Shown here one piece after another: positions 41,287-49,904 of a stretch of DNA of 64,000 bases. The first letter of the stretch is position 1, and each line of letters begins with the position of its first letter. The notes below the pieces were generated by a model that saw only the letters and a list, made by a program, of their open reading frames with translations, was not told the origin of the DNA and did no database searches. Made by a program: the position numbers and the translations under genes. This DNA is from Pseudomonas brassicacearum (GTDB lineage Bacteria; Pseudomonadota; Gammaproteobacteria; Pseudomonadales; Pseudomonadaceae): the NCBI RefSeq assembly GCF_003732265.1, contig NZ_MOBK01000009.1:124001-188000 (forward strand), written 5' to 3'.

Positions 41287-42732
41287 TCAGCCTTCGAGCT
41301 TGCTTTTCAGCAGTTCGTTGACCTGTTGCGGGTTGGCCTTGCCTTTGGAGGCTTTCATGGCCTGGCCGACGAAGAAGCCGAACATCTTGCCGCGTTTGGC
41401 TTCGTCTGCTGCGCGGTACTGTTCAACCTGTTCGGCATTGGCCGCGAGCATTTCGTCCAGCACCGCCGAGATCGCGCCGGTGTCGGTCACTTGCTTGAGG
41501 CCGCGCTTGTCGATGATCTCGTCCGCGCTGCCTTCGCCGTTGGCCATCGCTTCAAACACGACCTTGGCGATCTTGCCGGAGATGGTGTTGTCCTTGATGC
41601 GCAGCAGCATGCCGCCCAGTTGCTCGGCCGACACCGGCGAGGCTTCGATGTCCAGCCCTTGCTTGTTGAGCAGGCTGCCCAACTCGACCATCACCCAGTT
41701 TGCCGCCAGTTTGGCGTCGCCGCCGATGCTCGCGACTTTCTCGAAGTAATCGGCTTGCTCGCGGCTGGTCGCCAGCACGCTGGCGTCGTAGACCGACAGA
41801 CCGAATTGTTCCTGGAAGCGCTCGCGTTTTTGCGGTGGCAATTCCGGCAGGGTCGCGCGCACGTCGTCGAGGAACGAGTCTTCGATGACCACGGGCAGCA
41901 GGTCCGGATCGGGGAAGTAACGGTAGTCGTTGGCTTCCTCTTTGCTGCGCATCGGACGGGTTTCGTCCTTGTTCGGATCGTACAGACGGGTTTGCTGGAT
42001 CACTTTGCCGCCGTCTTCGATCAGCTCGATCTGGCGCTGCACTTCGCTGTTGATCGCCTTCTCGATGAAGCGGAACGAGTTGACGTTCTTGATTTCGCAG
42101 CGAGTACCGAACTCAACCTGGCCTTTCGGACGGATCGACACGTTGCAGTCGCAACGCAGCGAGCCTTCGGCCATGTTGCCGTCGCAGATGCCCAGGTAAC
42201 GCACCAGCGCGTGGATGGTCTTGACGTAAGCCACGGCTTCCTTGGCGCTGCGCATGTCCGGCTCGGAAACGATTTCCAGCAGCGGCGTGCCGGCACGGTT
42301 CAGGTCGATGCCGGTGGCACCGTTGAACTCTTCGTGCAGGCTTTTGCCAGCGTCTTCTTCCAGGTGTGCACGGGTCACGCCGACACGTTTGATCGTGCCG
42401 TCTTCCATGGCGATGTCCAGGTGGCCCTTGCCGACGATCGGCAATTCCATCTGGCTGATCTGGTAGCCCTTCGGCAAGTCCGGGTAGAAATAGTTTTTAC
42501 GGGCGAACACGTTGTGCTGGCCGATCTCGGCGTCAATCGCCAGGCCGAACATCACCGCCATGCGCACCGCTTCCTGGTTCAGCACCGGCAGCACGCCGGG
42601 CATGCCCAGGTCTACCAGGCTGGCCTGGGTGTTCGGCTCGGAACCGAAGGTGGTGGAACTACCGGAAAAGATTTTCGACCGGGTGGTGAGCTGGGTATGA
42701 ATCTCCAGCCCGATCACGACTTCCCATTGCAT
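41287..42732 (-). CDS. gatB: Asp-tRNA(Asn)/Glu-tRNA(Gln) amidotransferase subunit B
   Basis: The 481-residue subunit is the kinase/transamidase part of GatCAB that corrects mischarged Glu-tRNA-Gln and Asp-tRNA-Asn. The N-terminal WEVVIGLEIHTQL, the PALYP-type region LPKGYQISQMELPI, RTCEIKNVNSFRF-type and DPDLLPV motifs are present, and the C-terminal YqeY domain ends the protein (QQVNELLKSKL). Length is usual. It is the last gene of gatC-gatA-gatB, 10 bases after gatA. Confidence 0.96.
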   Translation of the reverse strand: MQWEVVIGLEIHTQLTTRSKIFSGSSTTFGSEPNTQASLVDLGMPGVLPVLNQEAVRMAVMFGLAIDAEIGQHNVFARKNYFYPDLPKGYQISQMELPIVGKGHLDIAMEDGTIKRVGVTRAHLEEDAGKSLHEEFNGATGIDLNRAGTPLLEIVSEPDMRSAKEAVAYVKTIHALVRYLGICDGNMAEGSLRCDCNVSIRPKGQVEFGTRCEIKNVNSFRFIEKAINSEVQRQIELIEDGGKVIQQTRLYDPNKDETRPMRSKEEANDYRYFPDPDLLPVVIEDSFLDDVRATLPELPPQKRERFQEQFGLSVYDASVLATSREQADYFEKVASIGGDAKLAANWVMVELGSLLNKQGLDIEASPVSAEQLGGMLLRIKDNTISGKIAKVVFEAMANGEGSADEIIDKRGLKQVTDTGAISAVLDEMLAANAEQVEQYRAADEAKRGKMFGFFVGQAMKASKGKANPQQVNELLKSKLEG

Positions 42733-42742
42733 GTGTTTCTCC

Positions 42743-44194
42743 TCAGAAGCCGGTTGGGGTGCGGGTGTGCCAGTCAGTGTTCAACTGATACTGGTGGGCA
42801 ACGTTCAACAGGCGACCTTCCTGGAAATACGGCGCGAGCAGCTGCACGCCCACCGGCAGGCCATCGACGAAACCGGCGGGCATGGACAAGCCCGGCAGGC
42901 CAGCGAGGTTGGCGGTGATGGTGTAGACGTCTTCCAGATAGGCAGCGACCGGGTCGCTGTTCTTGGCGCCGAGCTTCCAGGCCGGGTTCGGCGTGGTTGG
43001 GCCGAGGATGATGTCGACCTCATTGAAGGCAGCCATGAAGTCGTTCTTGATCAAGCGACGAATCTTCTGGGCCTTCAGGTAGTAGGCGTCGTAGTAACCG
43101 GCCGAAAGTGCGTAGGCACCGACCATGATCCGGCGCTGCACTTCCGGGCCGAAACCTTCGCCACGGGAACGCTTGTACAGGTCGATCAGGTCTTTCGGGT
43201 TCTCGCAGCGATGGCCGAAACGCACGCCGTCGAAACGCGACAGGTTGGACGAGGCTTCTGCCGGAGCGATCACGTAGTACGCAGGAATCGCGTGCTGCAT
43301 GTTCGGCAGGCTGATTTCCTTGATCACCGCGCCGAGCTTTTCCAGCTCCTTGACGCTGTTGTGGATCAGCTCGGCAATGCGTGGGTCGAGACCGGCGCTG
43401 AAATACTCTTTCGGCACGCCGATGCGCAGGCCTTGCAGCGAACCGTTGAGGCCGGCGCTGTAATCCGGCACAGGCTCGTCGATGCTGGTGGAGTCTTGCG
43501 GGTCGAAACCGGCCATGCCTTGCAGCAGGATCGCGCAGTCTTCGGCAGTGCGCGCCATCGGGCCGCCCTGATCGAGGCTGGAGGCGTAGGCAATCATGCC
43601 CCAGCGCGAAACGCGACCGTACGTCGGTTTCAGGCCGGTGAGGTTGGTCAGAGCCGCAGGCTGACGAATCGAGCCGCCCGTGTCAGTGCCGGTGGCCGCA
43701 GGCAGCAGGCGCGCGGCAACCGCGGCCGCCGAACCGCCCGACGAACCGCCAGGCACGTGTTCCAGGTTCCACGGGTTTTTCACCGGGCCGTAGTAGCTCG
43801 ACTCGTTGGCCGAACCCATGGCGAATTCGTCCATGTTGGTCTTGCCCAGGGTCACGGTGCCGGCAGCGGCCAGCTTGGCGACGACGGTGGCGTCGTACGG
43901 CGCTTTAAAGTTGTCGAGCATCTTCGAGCCGCAGCTGGTGCGAATGCCTTGGGTGCAGAACAGGTCTTTGTGCGCAATCGGCGCGCCGAGCAGGGCGCCG
44001 CTCTCACCATTGGCCCGGCGTGCGTCAGCGGCTTTCGCCTGCTGGAGCGCCAGGTCTTCGGTGAGGCTGATGAAACTGTTGAGCTGAGGATCAAGCAGGG
44101 CAATACGCGCCAGCAGGGTCTTGGTCAGCTCTTCGGAAGAAAACTTTTTATCGGCGAGTCCGCGGGCGATCTCGGCCAGAGTCATTTGATGCAT
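42743..44194 (-). CDS. gatA: Asp-tRNA(Asn)/Glu-tRNA(Gln) amidotransferase subunit A
   Basis: The 483-residue amidase-signature protein releases ammonia from glutamine. The catalytic triad is K76 (PIAHKDLF), S151 (PGGSSGGS) and S175 (DTGGSIRQPA), with the exact 75 and 24 residue spacings of characterised GatA. It lies 16 bases after gatC. Confidence 0.97.
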   Translation of the reverse strand: MHQMTLAEIARGLADKKFSSEELTKTLLARIALLDPQLNSFISLTEDLALQQAKAADARRANGESGALLGAPIAHKDLFCTQGIRTSCGSKMLDNFKAPYDATVVAKLAAAGTVTLGKTNMDEFAMGSANESSYYGPVKNPWNLEHVPGGSSGGSAAAVAARLLPAATGTDTGGSIRQPAALTNLTGLKPTYGRVSRWGMIAYASSLDQGGPMARTAEDCAILLQGMAGFDPQDSTSIDEPVPDYSAGLNGSLQGLRIGVPKEYFSAGLDPRIAELIHNSVKELEKLGAVIKEISLPNMQHAIPAYYVIAPAEASSNLSRFDGVRFGHRCENPKDLIDLYKRSRGEGFGPEVQRRIMVGAYALSAGYYDAYYLKAQKIRRLIKNDFMAAFNEVDIILGPTTPNPAWKLGAKNSDPVAAYLEDVYTITANLAGLPGLSMPAGFVDGLPVGVQLLAPYFQEGRLLNVAHQYQLNTDWHTRTPTGF

Positions 44195-44210
44195 TGCAGG
44201 CTCTTTCCCT

Positions 44211-44498
44211 TTAGTCGATGACTTTCGGAACCAGGTACAGGCCGTTTTCGACCGCTGGTGCGATGGACTGATAGGCCTCGCGATGATTGGTCTCGGTCAC
44301 GACGTCTGCACGCAGGCGCTGGCTGGCTTCCAATGGGTGGGCCAGCGGCTCGATACCGTCGGTATTGACCGCCTGCATTTCGTCGACCAGGCCCAGAATG
44401 CTGTTCAGGGCCGAAGTGATGTGTGGAAGATCGGCATCATTCAGGCCAAGGCAGGCCAAATGAGCGATTTTTTCCACGTCGGAGCGTTCAAGCGCCAT
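44211..44498 (-). CDS. gatC: Asp-tRNA(Asn)/Glu-tRNA(Gln) amidotransferase subunit C
   Basis: The 95-residue protein wraps around GatA and stabilises the complex. MALERSDVEKIAHLACLGL, DEMQAVNTDGIEPLAHPLEA and the C-terminal ENGLYLVPKVID are typical of GatC. It opens the operon; the 211-base gap to mreB must hold two divergent promoters. Confidence 0.95.
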   Translation of the reverse strand: MALERSDVEKIAHLACLGLNDADLPHITSALNSILGLVDEMQAVNTDGIEPLAHPLEASQRLRADVVTETNHREAYQSIAPAVENGLYLVPKVID

Positions 44499-44709
44499 TG
44501 CGATTCTCCAGTGGAATACAGAACGGACGGCGTCCGTGTGTTAGATTGTCGGAACACTACCGCATTTCTACGGTCATAAGGCCGCGATTGTGGGGGTTGG
44601 TGCACAGAAAAGCGGCCAATTTAACATATTGGCGCCTTGCCCAAAATCCCTGTCGTTGTTAGAGTTTGCCGCACTTTTTTACCCACGCGTTGCCTAGGGT
44701 CCCTTTCCC

Positions 44710-45747
44710 ATGTTCAAGAAACTGCGTGGCATGTTTTCCAGCGATCTTTCCATTGACCTGGGCACTGCCAACACCCTTATTTACGTGCGCGAGCGCGGTA
44801 TCGTCCTGAATGAGCCATCGGTTGTGGCTATTCGGACACACGGTAACCAGAAAAGTGTCGTCGCTGTCGGCACCGAGGCGAAGCGCATGCTCGGCCGAAC
44901 GCCGGGCAACATTGCTGCCATTCGTCCGATGAAGGACGGCGTGATTGCCGACTTCAGCGTCTGCGAAAAGATGCTGCAATACTTTATCAACAAGGTTCAC
45001 GAAAACAGCTTCCTGCAGCCTAGCCCTCGTGTGCTGATCTGCGTTCCGTGCAAATCCACCCAGGTTGAGCGTCGTGCCATCCGTGAATCGGCCCTTGGTG
45101 CCGGTGCTCGTGAAGTGTTCCTGATCGAAGAGCCAATGGCTGCTGCGATCGGTGCCGGCCTGCCGGTTGAAGAAGCACGCGGTTCGATGGTGGTCGATAT
45201 CGGTGGTGGCACCACTGAAATCGCCCTGATCTCCCTGAACGGTGTGGTTTACGCCGAATCCGTACGGGTTGGCGGCGACCGCTTCGACGAAGCGATCATC
45301 ACCTACGTGCGTCGCAACTACGGCAGCCTGATCGGCGAATCCACCGCCGAGCGCATCAAGCAGGAAATCGGTACGGCCTACCCGGGCGGCGAAGTTCGCG
45401 AAGTAGACGTTCGTGGCCGTAACCTGGCCGAAGGCGTTCCACGTGCTTTCACCCTGAACTCCAATGAAGTGCTGGAAGCTCTGCAAGAGTCCCTGGCTAC
45501 TATCGTTCAGGCTGTGAAAAGTGCACTGGAGCAATCGCCTCCGGAACTGGCGTCCGATATCGCCGAGCGTGGTCTGGTACTGACCGGTGGTGGCGCCTTG
45601 CTGCGTGACCTCGACAAGTTGCTGGCCCAGGAAACAGGTCTGCCGGTGATCGTTGCCGAAGACCCGCTGACCTGCGTTGCTCGCGGCGGTGGCCGTGCAT
45701 TGGAAATGATGGATAAACACACCATGGACCTGCTTTCCAGCGAGTGA
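44710..45747 (+). CDS. mreB: Rod-shape determining actin homologue MreB
   Basis: The 345-residue protein forms membrane-bound filaments that guide cell-wall elongation. FSSDLSIDLGTANTLIYVRE is the phosphate-1 loop, DIGGGTTEIALISL phosphate-2, and LTGGGALLRDLDKLL the adenosine loop. Length fits the family (about 345). It is first in mreBCD; the hairpin after it probably lowers mreC and mreD relative to mreB. Confidence 0.98.
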   Translation: MFKKLRGMFSSDLSIDLGTANTLIYVRERGIVLNEPSVVAIRTHGNQKSVVAVGTEAKRMLGRTPGNIAAIRPMKDGVIADFSVCEKMLQYFINKVHENSFLQPSPRVLICVPCKSTQVERRAIRESALGAGAREVFLIEEPMAAAIGAGLPVEEARGSMVVDIGGGTTEIALISLNGVVYAESVRVGGDRFDEAIITYVRRNYGSLIGESTAERIKQEIGTAYPGGEVREVDVRGRNLAEGVPRAFTLNSNEVLEALQESLATIVQAVKSALEQSPPELASDIAERGLVLTGGGALLRDLDKLLAQETGLPVIVAEDPLTCVARGGGRALEMMDKHTMDLLSSE

Positions 45748-45778
45748 TCTCGCCGGTTGCATCTATGCTGTTGGCGCG

Positions 45779-45804
45779 CAGGCAGCACTTTGCAGTGCTG
45801 CCTG
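45779..45804 (+). other. Perfect 11-bp hairpin between mreB and mreC
   Basis: CAGGCAGCACT pairs with AGTGCTGCCTG around TTGC. A moderately T-rich stretch (TTGGCGTTTATCTTCT) follows, so it could be a partial terminator or an mRNA 3'-end stabiliser for mreB. Confidence 0.6.
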
Positions 45805-45889
45805 TTGGCGTTTATCTTCTGTCAGTCTGCATCCAGGCCGGTTTGATGCCGTATGAATAAAGAGAACATTTGCCTGGGAGGAGCGGCTT

Positions 45890-47023
45890 ATTAAACCGCT
45901 TTTCACCAAAGGGCCTTCACTGGGCGTGCGCTTGTTGGTGCTGGTCGTGCTATCGGTCGCGCTGATGGTGGTCGATGCCCGCTTCACACTGCTCAAGCCA
46001 GTGCGTAGCCAGATGTCGCTGGTGCTGATGCAGTCTTACTGGATCACCGACCTTCCGCAGCGGCTATGGCAGGGTGTGGCCAGCCAATTTGGCAGCCGTA
46101 CCGAGCTCGTCGCCGAAAACGAAAAACTCAAGACCGAAAACCTGCTGTTGCAGGGTCGCATGCAGAAGCTTGCCGCCCTCACCGAGCAGAACGTTCGGCT
46201 GCGCGAGTTGCTCAACTCTTCCGCGCTGGTCAACGAGAAGGTCGAAGTGGCCGAGTTGATCGGCATGGACCCGAACCCCTTCACCCATCGCATCATCATC
46301 AACAAGGGTGAGCGCGATGGTGTGATCCTTGGTCAGCCGGTGCTCGATGCCCGCGGCCTGATGGGGCAGGTGGTCGAGTTGATGCCTTATACCTCCCGTG
46401 TTTTGCTGCTGACCGATACGACTCACAGTATTCCGGTGCAGGTGAACCGCAACGGTCTTCGGGCGATTGCCAGCGGCACCGGCAACCCGGAACGCCTTGA
46501 GCTGCGTCACGTCGCGGATACCGCCGACATCAAGGAAGGTGATCTGCTGGTCAGCTCCGGCCTGGGTCAGCGGTTCCCGGCGGGTTACCCGGTGGCGACG
46601 GTCAAGGAAGTGATTCACGATTCCGGCCAGCCATTTGCCATTGTTCGCGCCGTGCCAACTGCCGCGCTGAACCGCAGCCGTTATTTGCTGCTGGTGTTCA
46701 GTGACGGCCGCACGGCCGAAGAGCGCGCCAACGAAGCGGCCCAGGCACAAGAGGCACTGGATCAGCACGGCGGCGGCCCGATCATTCCGGCCACCGTCCC
46801 TAAACCGGTTCCTGCCACTACCGTGGTGCCCGCGGCCACTGCTGCGCCTGCCGCCACTCCGGCAGCCGCAGTACCGGCTCCAGCAACGCCTGCTCCTGCA
46901 ACCCCGGCCAAACCGGCCAAACCCGCCGCTGCCAAGCCGCCTGCCGCCAGTAAACCACCGGCCGTGAAGCCTGCTGCCAAACCGCCTGTCCCCGAACCGG
47001 CTGCCACTGGGAGACAAGAATAA
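45890..47023 (+). CDS. mreC: Rod-shape determining protein MreC, apparent AUU start
   Basis: The 377-residue bitopic protein links MreB to periplasmic wall enzymes. It has one membrane helix (VRLLVLVVLSVALMVVDARF), a coiled coil (residues about 70-110) and two beta domains. A perfect GGAGGAG (45877-45883) is 6 bases before ATT (45890), giving M/I-KPLFTKGPSLG before the helix. The first standard start, GTG at 45926, has no ribosome site and would cut off the charged cytoplasmic end. I therefore infer AUU initiation, as in infC. The C-terminus is a proline/alanine/lysine-rich tail of about 80 residues, likely disordered. The stop overlaps mreD (TAATG). Confidence 0.85.
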   Translation: MKPLFTKGPSLGVRLLVLVVLSVALMVVDARFTLLKPVRSQMSLVLMQSYWITDLPQRLWQGVASQFGSRTELVAENEKLKTENLLLQGRMQKLAALTEQNVRLRELLNSSALVNEKVEVAELIGMDPNPFTHRIIINKGERDGVILGQPVLDARGLMGQVVELMPYTSRVLLLTDTTHSIPVQVNRNGLRAIASGTGNPERLELRHVADTADIKEGDLLVSSGLGQRFPAGYPVATVKEVIHDSGQPFAIVRAVPTAALNRSRYLLLVFSDGRTAEERANEAAQAQEALDQHGGGPIIPATVPKPVPATTVVPAATAAPAATPAAAVPAPATPAPATPAKPAKPAAAKPPAASKPPAVKPAAKPPVPEPAATGRQE

Positions 47024-47514
47024 TGGTCGGCGTCAAAGCCTCCCGAAACAGCTGGATTGTCTGGTTGACGTTCGCGATCGGCCTGTTGCTCAGCGTTTCA
47101 CCGCTGCCGCAGTTCATGGAAATCCTCCGCCCGTTGTGGCTGGCGTTGCTGCTCGCATTCTGGGCGCTGACCCTGCCGCAAAAAGTCGGCATGGTCACCG
47201 CCTGGTGCCTGGGCTTGGCCGAAGACGTGCTGTACGGCACGTTGCTTGGCCAGAACGCCTTGATCCTGACGTTGATTACCTTCCTGGTGCTGTCACTGCA
47301 ACAGCGTTTGCGCATGTTCCCGATGTGGCAACAGAGCCTGGTGATCCTGGTGATCTTCGGCCTCGCGCAGCTTGTTCAGTTGTGGCTGAGCGCATTGACC
47401 GGCAACCGTCAGCCAACCCTGGCGCTGGTGCTGCCGGCACTGGTCAGCGCGTTGTTGTGGCCTTGGGTCAGCTACGGTTTGCGTGGACTGCGTCGGCGCT
47501 ACAAAATCAATTAA
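47023..47514 (+). CDS. mreD: Rod-shape determining membrane protein MreD
   Basis: The 163-residue protein has five or six membrane helices and the MreD motif RPLWLALLLAFWALTLPQKVG, followed by LGLAEDVLYGTLLGQNAL. It completes the elongasome core with MreB and MreC. Its ATG overlaps the mreC stop by one base. It ends in a basic tail (GLRGLRRRYKIN). Confidence 0.95.
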   Translation: MVGVKASRNSWIVWLTFAIGLLLSVSPLPQFMEILRPLWLALLLAFWALTLPQKVGMVTAWCLGLAEDVLYGTLLGQNALILTLITFLVLSLQQRLRMFPMWQQSLVILVIFGLAQLVQLWLSALTGNRQPTLALVLPALVSALLWPWVSYGLRGLRRRYKIN

Positions 47515-47540
47515 TTCGGTCAGGCATTGGCCCGCACCTC

Positions 47541-47698
47541 GTGCCCTGTCTCGCAAATACGTTCCTTTTTTGGCGAGTGGCTGTTGTTGCCAGACAAGGC
47601 GCCGCGACAAGTCATAGCTAGCTATGGCGAGGAGCGGCAACGCAGTATGGCGACAACAGACGCCGTCAAAAAGGAACAGTATTTGTGAGACAGGGCAC
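47541..47698. repeat. MITE-like 158-bp element with terminal inverted repeats
   Basis: GTGCCCTGTCTCGCAAATAC then GTTCCTTTTT at the left matches AAAAAGGAAC, AGTATTTGTGAGACAGGGCAC at the right, about 30 bases per arm with two or three differences. The interior also folds on itself (CTGTTGTTGCCA against TGGCGACAACAG) and its centre is the perfect palindrome CATAGCTAGCTATG. No open frame is inside. It occupies the mreD-maf gap. Confidence 0.7.
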
Positions 47699-47717
47699 TA
47701 GACAGGGAGATGTCTTG

Positions 47718-48314
47718 ATGAAAAAACTTTACCTCGCCTCAGGCTCGCCGCGTCGGCGTGAACTGCTCACGCAGATCGGCGTGCCGTTCTGCGCCATCAG
47801 CGCGGACATCGATGAAACCCCACTACCTCAAGAATCCCCGTCGGCCTATGTCGAGCGTCTCGCACGCGGCAAAGCCGAGGCCGGGCGCGGGGCAGTCGTG
47901 TCCGACGCTGATTTTTGCGTGTTGGGCGCCGACACCGCCGTGGTGCTGGAAGGCAAAATTCTTGGCAAACCGGTGGACGAAGCCGATGCGTGCGCCATGC
48001 TTATGCTGTTGGCCGGTCGTGAACATGAAGTGCTGACCGCCATCGCCGTACTCGACGCCGAACGCTGCGAGTCTCGGGTGGTGCGCAGCCTGGTGAGGTT
48101 TCGCAACATCAGTCGCGAAGAAGCGGCAGCCTATTGGGCCAGTCGCGAGCCATGCGACAAGGCGGGTGGCTACGGCATTCAGGGACTGGGTGCAGTATTT
48201 GTTGCCGGGCTCAATGGCAGTTATTCGGCGGTGGTCGGATTGCCGCTGTGCGAAACCTTCGAGCTGCTCGGCCATTTCGGCATACCCTGTTGGCAAACAC
48301 TTAACGCGCGTTGA
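47718..48314 (+). CDS. maf: Maf/YhdE-family nucleoside triphosphate pyrophosphatase
   Basis: The 198-residue house-cleaning enzyme hydrolyses dTTP/UTP-type or modified nucleotides. LYLASGSPRRRELL is the Maf signature; SADIDET, GADTAVVLEGKILGKP and GGYGIQGLGAVFV complete the active site, with the catalytic Asp in GADT. I chose the ATG at 47718 with GGGAG upstream. It is the usual neighbour of mreD and rng. Confidence 0.94.
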   Translation: MKKLYLASGSPRRRELLTQIGVPFCAISADIDETPLPQESPSAYVERLARGKAEAGRGAVVSDADFCVLGADTAVVLEGKILGKPVDEADACAMLMLLAGREHEVLTAIAVLDAERCESRVVRSLVRFRNISREEAAAYWASREPCDKAGGYGIQGLGAVFVAGLNGSYSAVVGLPLCETFELLGHFGIPCWQTLNAR

Positions 48315-48371
48315 GCGTCGTACTGACAAGATGCAGCCATTATCGTGAACATGCCTGAACGAGACCCTGCC

Positions 48372-49829
48372 ATGAGTGAAGAGATTCTGATCAACATCAC
48401 GCCGATGGAATCGCGCGTGGCGGTGGTCGAAAACGGTGTTCTGCAAGAGGTCCACGTCGAGCGTACGCAAAAGCGCGGGATCGTCGGCAACATCTATAAA
48501 GGCAAGGTCGTACGGGTTCTACCGGGCATGCAGGCGGCGTTCGTCGACATCGGCCTGGACCGAGCAGCATTCATTCACGCCTCGGAAATTTCCCTGCGCG
48601 AAGGCCCTGCGGTCGAGAGCATCAGCGCCCTGGTCCATGAAGGCCAGAGCCTGGTGGTCCAGGTCACCAAGGACCCGATCGGCTCCAAAGGCGCACGCCT
48701 GACGACGCAGCTATCGATTCCTTCGCGCTATCTGGTGTACATGCCGCGCACCGCTCACGTCGGCATTTCGCTGAAGATCGAAGACGAGGCCGAGCGCGAG
48801 CGCCTCAAGCAGGTGGTCACCGATTGCGTGGCCAAAGAAGGCATCAAGGAAGCCGGCGGTTTCATTTTGCGCACCGCTGCCGAAGGGGCGGGCGCCGATG
48901 AGATCCTCATGGACATCCGCTACCTGCGCCGTCTCTGGGACCAGATCAACGAACAGATCAAAACCATCACCGCGCCGAGTGTGATCTACGAAGACCTCGG
49001 CCTGGCGTTGCGCACTTTGCGTGACCTGGTGAGCCCGAAGATCGAGAAGATCCGCATCGATTCCCGGGAAACCTTCCAGAAAACCACGCAGTTCGTCGCC
49101 GAACTGATGCCGGAAATCGCCGATCGTCTGGAGCATTACCCGGGCGAGCGGCCTATTTTCGATTTGTATGGCGTCGAAGACGAAATCCAGAAAGCCCTGG
49201 AGCGCAAAGTCCCGCTCAAGTCCGGCGGTTACCTGGTGGTCGACCCGGCGGAAGCCATGAGCACCATCGACGTCAACACCGGGGCCTTCGTCGGCCATCG
49301 CAACCTTGAAGAAACCATCTTCAAGACCAACCTCGAAGCCGCCACCGCCATTGCCCGTCAGCTGCGCCTGCGCAATTTGGGCGGGATCATCATCATCGAC
49401 TTCATCGACATGGAAGACGAAGAACACCAGCGCCAGGTATTGCGCACGCTCGAGAAGCAACTGGAACGCGACCACGCCAAGACCAATATCATTGGCATCA
49501 CTGAGTTGGGCCTGGTGCAGATGACCCGCAAGCGCACCCGCGAAAGTCTTGAGCAAGTGCTGTGCGAACCCTGCAGCAGTTGTCAGGGCCGCGGCAAGTT
49601 GAAAACGCCGGAAACGGTCTGCTACGAAATTTTCCGCGAAATCCTCCGCGAGGCGCGCGCCTATCAAGCGGAAGGCTATCGTGTATTGGCGAACCAGAAA
49701 GTCGTCGACCGTTTGCTCGACGAAGAGTCAGGCAACGTTGCCGAGCTGGAAGGGTTTATCGGACGCACCATCCGATTCCAGGTGGAAACCATGTATTCCC
49801 AGGAACAATACGACGTGGTGCTGCTCTGA
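48372..49829 (+). CDS. rng: Ribonuclease G
   Basis: The 485-residue endoribonuclease matures 16S rRNA 5' ends and degrades some mRNAs. The N-terminal S1 domain (residues about 35-120) holds GNIYKGKVVRVLPGMQAAFV; the catalytic centre has STIDVNTGAF and IIIIDFIDM (metal-binding aspartates), and the zinc-link CEPCSSCQGRG is the CxxC site. The short length, without the RNase E scaffold, identifies RNase G. Start at 48372 (MSEEILINITP). Confidence 0.96.
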   Translation: MSEEILINITPMESRVAVVENGVLQEVHVERTQKRGIVGNIYKGKVVRVLPGMQAAFVDIGLDRAAFIHASEISLREGPAVESISALVHEGQSLVVQVTKDPIGSKGARLTTQLSIPSRYLVYMPRTAHVGISLKIEDEAERERLKQVVTDCVAKEGIKEAGGFILRTAAEGAGADEILMDIRYLRRLWDQINEQIKTITAPSVIYEDLGLALRTLRDLVSPKIEKIRIDSRETFQKTTQFVAELMPEIADRLEHYPGERPIFDLYGVEDEIQKALERKVPLKSGGYLVVDPAEAMSTIDVNTGAFVGHRNLEETIFKTNLEAATAIARQLRLRNLGGIIIIDFIDMEDEEHQRQVLRTLEKQLERDHAKTNIIGITELGLVQMTRKRTRESLEQVLCEPCSSCQGRGKLKTPETVCYEIFREILREARAYQAEGYRVLANQKVVDRLLDEESGNVAELEGFIGRTIRFQVETMYSQEQYDVVLL

Positions 49830-49904
49830 ATCGCGGTGTTTCAACCTTATTAGAACGGCTGGCCTCAGCTTTTTGCAGCATTTTTGCCATGGGAGCCACC
49901 TGAC

